Made by a program: the position numbers and the translations under genes
Shown: positions 58,838 through 64,000 of the stretch, piece by piece
Numbering within the stretch: position 1 is the first letter of the stretch
How the letters are laid out: each line of letters begins with the position of its first letter
Source: Eubacterium aggregans
GTDB taxonomy: Bacteria; Bacillota; Clostridia; Eubacteriales; Eubacteriaceae
NCBI RefSeq assembly: GCF_900107815.1
Contig: NZ_FNRK01000010.1
Span: 1-64,000 of the forward strand
DNA length: 64,000 bases
Direction: 5' to 3'
The notes under the pieces: generated by a model
Database searches by the model: none
What the model was told of the DNA's origin: nothing
The model's input: only the letters and a program-made list of their open reading frames with translations

Positions 58838-60805
58838 ATGATACCATTTGAAGTCGTCTCGGAATATGAACCGAAGGGGGACCAGGGGAAGGCCATTGCT
58901 GAACTGACCAAAGGCGTCGAGGATGGCCTGAAATACCAGACCCTCCTCGGGGTAACCGGGTCAGGAAAAACCTATACTATGGCCAAGCTCATTGAAGCCG
59001 TTCAGAAGCCAACCTTGGTCATTGCCCATAATAAAACCTTGGCTGCCCAACTCGCTGATGAGTTTCGTAGCTTTTTTCCGAATAATGCTGTAGAATACTT
59101 CGTTTCGTACTATGATTACTATCAGCCAGAGGCTTATGTCCCCCATTCTGATTTGTTTATTGAGAAGGATTCCTCCATTAATGATGAGATCGATAAGCTG
59201 AGACATTCCGCCACAGCGGCCCTGTTTGAGCGTCAGGATGTCATTATCGTCGCCTCGGTTTCCTGTATTTATGGCTTGGGGAGCCCCATCGATTATGAAA
59301 ATTTGGTGCTTTCCCTGCGGCCAGGGATGGAAAAGGATCGGGATGAAATCATCCGTAAATTAGTGGATATCCAATACACCCGCAATGATATTGCCTTTGA
59401 GCGAAATAATTTTCGGGTGCGGGGGGATGTTTTAGAAATCTACCCGGCGGCTTCCACGGATAAGGCGGTTCGCGTGGAGTTCTTCGGAGATGAGATTGAT
59501 CGTCTTACGGAGATTCACACCATTACCGGAGAAATTACAGGGGAGCTTTCCCATGTGAGTATTTTTCCAGCGTCTCACTATACGACCACTCCAGAGAAGT
59601 TGGAGGATGCCATCGTCGGCATTCGAAGGGAGCTTTCGGAGCAGTACCAGTTTTTTACGGACCACAATCAATTGGTGGAGGCCCAGCGTATTCTCCAACG
59701 GACGAATTACGACTTAGAAATGCTCCAGGAGATGGGCTATTGCACCGGGATAGAGAACTATACCCGCTATATTAACGGGCTGCCGGCAGGGAGTCCGCCC
59801 TATACACTCATTGATTATTTCCCCAAGGATTTCTTAATCATTGCTGATGAGTCCCACGTGTCCATTCCCCAAATCGGGGGCATGAGTGCCGGGGATCGAG
59901 CCAGAAAGAAAAACCTGGTGGACTACGGCTTTCGACTGCCCTCTGCCTACGATAACCGCCCCCTGACCTTTGATGAATTTGAGGGGAAGATTAATCAAAT
60001 TATATTTACCACGGCGACGCCTAGCAAATACGAAAAAGCCCATGCCCAAAAGGTAGTGGAGCAAATTATTCGGCCGACAGGATTAGTGGATCCCGAAATC
60101 TTCGTGCGCCCCATTAAGGGGCAGATCGATGATTTAACTGGAGAGATTAACGATACGGTGTCCAAGGGAAACCGCGTATTAGTGACGACGTTGACCAAGA
60201 AGATGGCCGAGGATTTAACGGATTATTTTAAAGAAAATGGCGTGAGCGTCCGTTATTTGCATTCGGATATTGACACCATCGAGCGGATGGAAATCCTCCG
60301 GGATTTACGACTGGGAGAATTTGATGTGCTGGTGGGGATCAACCTCCTAAGAGAGGGGCTGGACCTCCCAGAGGTCGGTTTGGTTGCCATTTTAGACGCT
60401 GATAAGGAGGGTTATCTCCGTTCGGAAACCTCTTTAGTCCAGACCATTGGCCGGGCGGCAAGAAATGTGGACGGCAAGGTTATCATGTACGCGGATAAAA
60501 TTACGAAATCCATGAATTACGCCATTACGGAAACCTATAGGCGGCGTGAAATCCAACAGGCCTATAATAAAGAGCATGGTATTACACCGCAGTCTGTTAA
60601 AAAAGAGATTCGGAATATTATCGAGGTTACGAAGGTGGCAGAGGATGGACTTCCTTATGAAGTGGCTGATCTGGAAATGGAAGAAGAAATCCTTGATATT
60701 GGGGAGCTGGAAGCTCAAATGAAGCAGGCTGCATCCGATTTGGATTTCGAACGTGCAGCACAGCTACGGGATAAAATAAAAGCATTAAAAATACAGAGCG
60801 AATAA
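58838..60805 (+). CDS. uvrB: Excinuclease ABC subunit B
   Basis: Damage-verifying helicase-like subunit of nucleotide excision repair. 655 residues from ATG 58838 ([16 protein letters not shown]) with AAAGGAG; the upstream ATG at 58808 adds ten atypical residues. Walker [15 protein letters not shown], beta-hairpin region [22 protein letters not shown] as IADESHV, motif [10 protein letters not shown], and C-terminal UVR domain ([19 protein letters not shown]). Followed by uvrA at 39 bases. Confidence 0.98.
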   Translation: MIPFEVVSEYEPKGDQGKAIAELTKGVEDGLKYQTLLGVTGSGKTYTMAKLIEAVQKPTLVIAHNKTLAAQLADEFRSFFPNNAVEYFVSYYDYYQPEAYVPHSDLFIEKDSSINDEIDKLRHSATAALFERQDVIIVASVSCIYGLGSPIDYENLVLSLRPGMEKDRDEIIRKLVDIQYTRNDIAFERNNFRVRGDVLEIYPAASTDKAVRVEFFGDEIDRLTEIHTITGEITGELSHVSIFPASHYTTTPEKLEDAIVGIRRELSEQYQFFTDHNQLVEAQRILQRTNYDLEMLQEMGYCTGIENYTRYINGLPAGSPPYTLIDYFPKDFLIIADESHVSIPQIGGMSAGDRARKKNLVDYGFRLPSAYDNRPLTFDEFEGKINQIIFTTATPSKYEKAHAQKVVEQIIRPTGLVDPEIFVRPIKGQIDDLTGEINDTVSKGNRVLVTTLTKKMAEDLTDYFKENGVSVRYLHSDIDTIERMEILRDLRLGEFDVLVGINLLREGLDLPEVGLVAILDADKEGYLRSETSLVQTIGRAARNVDGKVIMYADKITKSMNYAITETYRRREIQQAYNKEHGITPQSVKKEIRNIIEVTKVAEDGLPYEVADLEMEEEILDIGELEAQMKQAASDLDFERAAQLRDKIKALKIQSE

Positions 60806-60844
60806 TGAATTGAGGGTGGACACCCTTGGATAGAAAGGATAAAC

Positions 60845-63649
60845 ATGAAATATATTGACATCAAGGGAGCCCGGGAACATAATCTCAAAGGCGTAAATGT
60901 CAAAATTCCCCGGGACCAAATGGTGGTCCTGACAGGTGTTTCCGGATCAGGCAAGACGAGCCTGGCCTTTGACACCATTTATGCAGAGGGCCAGCGCCGG
61001 TATGTGGAGTCCCTATCGGCCTATGCAAGGCAATTTTTAGGCCAATCCCAAAAACCCGATGTGGACAGTATTGAGGGATTAAGCCCAGCCATTTCCATCG
61101 ACCAGAAAACGACGAATCGGAATCCAAGATCGACGGTTGGGACGGTAACGGAGATTTACGATTATTTCCGATTACTTTACGCGCGGATTGGCATTCCCCA
61201 TTGTCCTAAATGTGGGAAAGTCATTTCCTCCCAAAGTGTGGATCAAATCGTGGATAAGGTCATGAATTTGCCCGAGGGGACGAAGTTTTTAATTGTGGCC
61301 CCTATCGTTCGGGGAGAAAAGGGACAGCATAAAAAGCTCCTTGCTCATTTACGAAAAGAAGGTTATGTCCGACTCATGGTGGATGGCGAGGAACGGGAAT
61401 CCAGCGAAGAAATCGAGCTGGATAAGAATAAAAAGCATACCATCGATGTCGTGATTGACCGACTGAAGCGCAAGGATGGTATGGAGAAGCGGTTGACGGA
61501 TTCCTTGGAGACGGCATTGCACTTGGCCCATGGCATGGCAGTGTGCGAGGTTGTCGGTGGGGAACGGCATCTCTTTAGTGAGAAGCTGTCCTGTCCGGAT
61601 TGCGGCATTTCCATGGATGTTTTAGAACCACGGACCTTTTCCTTCAACAATCCCTTTGGGATGTGCCCGGCCTGTAATGGACTGGGATTCCATAAGGAAA
61701 TCGACCCGGATTTGCTGATACCGGATCGGTCCCTATCCATTGGGGAGGGGGCCATTAAATTCTTCGGCCTGAAAAACGACTCTAAAATCCTAGTGAATAT
61801 GATTCGCGCACTCCTTTTAAAGCATGGCTTTGATATGGATACCCCCGTGGAGGATCTGTCCGAGGCCTGTCTGGATGAGCTGCTTTATGGCTCGGATGAT
61901 GCCATGGAAATTGAGTATGAGGGTAAATTTTCCGGCACCTATTCTACGACTTTCGAAGGGCTGATCAATAATATGGAACGGCGATTCAAGGATACTAAAT
62001 CGGAAACTATGCGTGGCTTTATCGAACGTTATATGTCGGATATCCCGTGTCCGGTGTGCCACGGAAAGCGTTTGAATCCCACCAGCCTGGCGGTAACCGT
62101 CGGTGAGAGTAATATTATCGATTTAACGGATCAATCGGTTAAAAGCTTGATTGTTTTTTTTGCAAACCTTCAGCTGACCGAAACGGAGTCCATGATCGCT
62201 AAGCTTATTTTAGTGGAGATCAATGCACGTCTTAAATTCCTTCGGGATGTGGGACTGGAATACCTTACCCTTTCCCGAAGTGCAGGAACCCTATCCGGGG
62301 GGGAATCCCAGCGGATCAGGCTGGCCACGCAAATTGGATCCGGGTTGACCGGAGTGCTTTATGTTCTGGACGAACCCAGCATTGGCCTGCATCAAAGAGA
62401 TAACCGGAAGCTTTTAACCGCCCTGCGCAATCTGACAGCCCTGGGGAATACCCTGGTGGTGGTTGAGCATGACGACGATACGATGATGGAAGCTGATTGG
62501 ATTGTGGATATTGGCCCGGGGGCAGGAGTCCACGGTGGAGAGCTGGTGGCGGAGGGCGATGCCCAGGCTATTATGGATAATCCCCGGTCCATCACTGGGC
62601 AGTATCTTAGTGGGGCTAAAAAAATTCCGGTCCCCCAGGATCGCCGTACCCCCCGGGGTGAATTCATCCGGGTGGTTGGGGCCAAGCAAAATAATTTAAA
62701 GAACATCACGGTGGACTTTCCCCTTGGGGAGTTCATCTGTGTCACCGGGGTATCGGGTTCTGGGAAAAGTACCCTGGTCAACGAGATTTTATACAAGGGG
62801 GCAGCACAAAAGCTTTACAACAGCACCCGAAAACCGGGAAAACACCGAAAAATCGAAGGTCTGGACCAAATTGATAAGGTCATTGCCATCGATCAGAGTC
62901 CCATTGGGAGGACGCCACGTTCAAACCCGGCCACCTATACCGGCGTTTTTGATATGATTCGGGACCTTTTTGCAAAGACCAACGAGGCGAAGACCCGGGG
63001 ATATCAGAAGGGTCGCTTCAGCTTCAATGTGAAGGGAGGGCGCTGCGAAACCTGTTCTGGGGATGGGATATTAAAGATCGAGATGCATTTTTTGCCGGAT
63101 GTTTATGTTCCCTGTGAGGTCTGCCATGGGAAACGCTATAACCGTGAAACCCTAGAGGTTAAATACAAGGGCAAAAACATTGCCGACGTATTGGATATGA
63201 CGGTTGAGGAATCCCTTGATTTCTTTGAGCATATTCCGTCCATTAAAAACAAACTGCAAACCCTGCACGATGTGGGTTTGGGGTATGTCAAGCTCGGCCA
63301 GCCCTCCACCCAGCTCTCCGGAGGAGAAGCTCAGCGGATCAAGCTGGCCACGGAACTGAGTAAACGGAATACCGGACGCACCTTGTATATTCTGGATGAA
63401 CCGACCACAGGCCTTCACATGGCCGATGTAGACCGCCTCATTGAGGTGCTCCAGCGGTTGGCGGATACCGGTAGCACCGTGGTGGTCATCGAGCATCAGC
63501 TGGATGTCATTAAAGTTGCGGACCACGTCATCGATTTAGGCCCCGAGGGGGGAGATGGCGGTGGCGAAGTAGTGGCTATTGGAACGCCGGAGGCCATTGC
63601 CCAAATTGAAGACAGCTATACCGGGAATTTCCTGAAACCTTTGTTGTAA
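60845..63649 (+). CDS. uvrA: Excinuclease ABC subunit A
   Basis: Damage-recognition ATPase of nucleotide excision repair. 934 residues. Two ABC modules: Walker [21 protein letters not shown] and [16 protein letters not shown]; signatures [19 protein letters not shown] and [18 protein letters not shown]. Zinc modules [17 protein letters not shown] and [18 protein letters not shown]. Second gene of uvrBA; uvrC is elsewhere (28043). Confidence 0.98.
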   Translation: MKYIDIKGAREHNLKGVNVKIPRDQMVVLTGVSGSGKTSLAFDTIYAEGQRRYVESLSAYARQFLGQSQKPDVDSIEGLSPAISIDQKTTNRNPRSTVGTVTEIYDYFRLLYARIGIPHCPKCGKVISSQSVDQIVDKVMNLPEGTKFLIVAPIVRGEKGQHKKLLAHLRKEGYVRLMVDGEERESSEEIELDKNKKHTIDVVIDRLKRKDGMEKRLTDSLETALHLAHGMAVCEVVGGERHLFSEKLSCPDCGISMDVLEPRTFSFNNPFGMCPACNGLGFHKEIDPDLLIPDRSLSIGEGAIKFFGLKNDSKILVNMIRALLLKHGFDMDTPVEDLSEACLDELLYGSDDAMEIEYEGKFSGTYSTTFEGLINNMERRFKDTKSETMRGFIERYMSDIPCPVCHGKRLNPTSLAVTVGESNIIDLTDQSVKSLIVFFANLQLTETESMIAKLILVEINARLKFLRDVGLEYLTLSRSAGTLSGGESQRIRLATQIGSGLTGVLYVLDEPSIGLHQRDNRKLLTALRNLTALGNTLVVVEHDDDTMMEADWIVDIGPGAGVHGGELVAEGDAQAIMDNPRSITGQYLSGAKKIPVPQDRRTPRGEFIRVVGAKQNNLKNITVDFPLGEFICVTGVSGSGKSTLVNEILYKGAAQKLYNSTRKPGKHRKIEGLDQIDKVIAIDQSPIGRTPRSNPATYTGVFDMIRDLFAKTNEAKTRGYQKGRFSFNVKGGRCETCSGDGILKIEMHFLPDVYVPCEVCHGKRYNRETLEVKYKGKNIADVLDMTVEESLDFFEHIPSIKNKLQTLHDVGLGYVKLGQPSTQLSGGEAQRIKLATELSKRNTGRTLYILDEPTTGLHMADVDRLIEVLQRLADTGSTVVVIEHQLDVIKVADHVIDLGPEGGDGGGEVVAIGTPEAIAQIEDSYTGNFLKPLL

Positions 63650-63705
63650 ATACCTCTGTTCGCATGGAAAAGGAAGAATACCTTGGAAATCGAGACTTTG
63701 TCCCA

Positions 63706-63734
63706 TTGACAAGGATTCTATGCTTAAGTATAAT
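63706..63734 (+). promoter_or_regulatory. Promoter of feoA
   Basis: TTGACA (63706-63711), 17-base spacer, TATAAT (63729-63734): both hexamers match consensus. No obvious Fur-type dyad is seen. Confidence 0.8.
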
Positions 63735-63766
63735 TGAACTAACATAAAAGAGGGAGTGACGGGCAC

Positions 63767-63991
63767 ATGGCAAAAAATCTGAGTGAACTCAAACCGGGAC
63801 AACGGGGCGTAGTATCCTCCATTGACTTAAAGGGATTGATGCGGCGAAAACTGTTGGACATGGGGGTGACCCCCGGGGTAGAGGTTTATGTGGATAAGGT
63901 GGCGCCCTTCGGTGACCCCATTGAAATACATTTGAGGGGCTACGCCCTTAGCCTTCGAAAAAAAGATGCAGAAAAAATCCGTATCGTTTAG
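63767..63991 (+). CDS. feoA: FeoA-family ferrous iron transport protein
   Basis: 74-residue SH3-like cytosolic partner of the FeoB Fe2+ channel. Typical pattern: LSELKPGQRGVVSSID, RRKLLDMGVTPGVEVYV, APFGDPIEIHLRGYALSLRKKDAEKI. Ribosome site GAGGGAG. A feoB gene would be expected just beyond the right edge of the window; not visible here. Confidence 0.95.
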   Translation: MAKNLSELKPGQRGVVSSIDLKGLMRRKLLDMGVTPGVEVYVDKVAPFGDPIEIHLRGYALSLRKKDAEKIRIV

Positions 63992-64000
63992 GGGGGCTTT

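Overview
The window reads as chromosomal DNA of a low-to-mid GC, anaerobic, Gram-positive Clostridia member, most likely in or near the Eubacteriaceae (acetogen-like). The basis is a HrcA/CIRCE-controlled groESL, Rex, GatCAB, HPr kinase, the tlyA-nadK-argR-recN string preceded by an OLE RNA and its OapA partner, a PduL-type phosphotransacylase without microcompartment genes, a desulfoferrodoxin-type domain and an FeoA protein. The species name is inference; gene family calls rest on motifs read directly from the sequence.

Region by region: 1-2500 is an AT-rich accessory patch with the tail of an IS3-family transposase, an SRAP-domain DNA repair protein, a tRNA-Leu and a frameshifted chloramphenicol acetyltransferase. 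2560-5000 holds CIRCE-groES-groEL and a downstream stretch of hairpin repeats. 5000-14600 is one tightly packed, overlapping gene run: an unknown zinc-ribbon protein, an OmpR-type two-component system, an iron alcohol dehydrogenase, PcrA helicase and DNA ligase LigA, followed by adenine deaminase. 16330-21450 carries gatCAB, rph, rdgB and a YfcE-like phosphodiesterase. 21480-24530 holds corA behind a striking leader (short acidic/proline ORF plus terminator) and lepA. 24600-27920 has an XRE regulator fused to a desulfoferrodoxin-like domain, malQ, a HAD phosphatase and a small unknown gene. 28040-34320 holds uvrC-hprK-PHP, degV, prfA and pgsA. 34440-36760 contains a lysozyme-like protein and a MerR-controlled Fe-S aldo/keto reductase. 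36860-37410 is a five-gene tRNA operon (Gly-Arg-His-Gln-Lys) with a tRNA-Lys remnant, followed by pyrE. 38300-40920 is the methionine importer metNIQ.

41030-46210 is the OLE RNA, oapA, tlyA, nadK, argR, recN block. 46320-47730 has pduL-like and lgt genes, then a solitary IS200-type element. tmRNA and smpB follow, then a protein made of two homing-endonuclease-associated repeats, an ABC-F ATPase, rex, a UgtP-like glycosyltransferase, a P-loop mini-protein, a radical SAM protein, a small alarmone synthetase, a Uma2-type protein, a C-terminal processing protease, uvrB-uvrA, and feoA at the right edge.

The most interesting items are the corA leader (21489-21674), whose 21-codon ORF has an MDADP start and a basic end overlapping a terminator and so resembles the enterobacterial mgtL Mg2+ sensor in layout; the OLE RNA/OapA pair; the XRE-desulfoferrodoxin fusion; the textbook 19-bp-spacer MerR promoter in front of the aldo/keto reductase; and the unknown zinc-ribbon protein translationally coupled to a two-component system.
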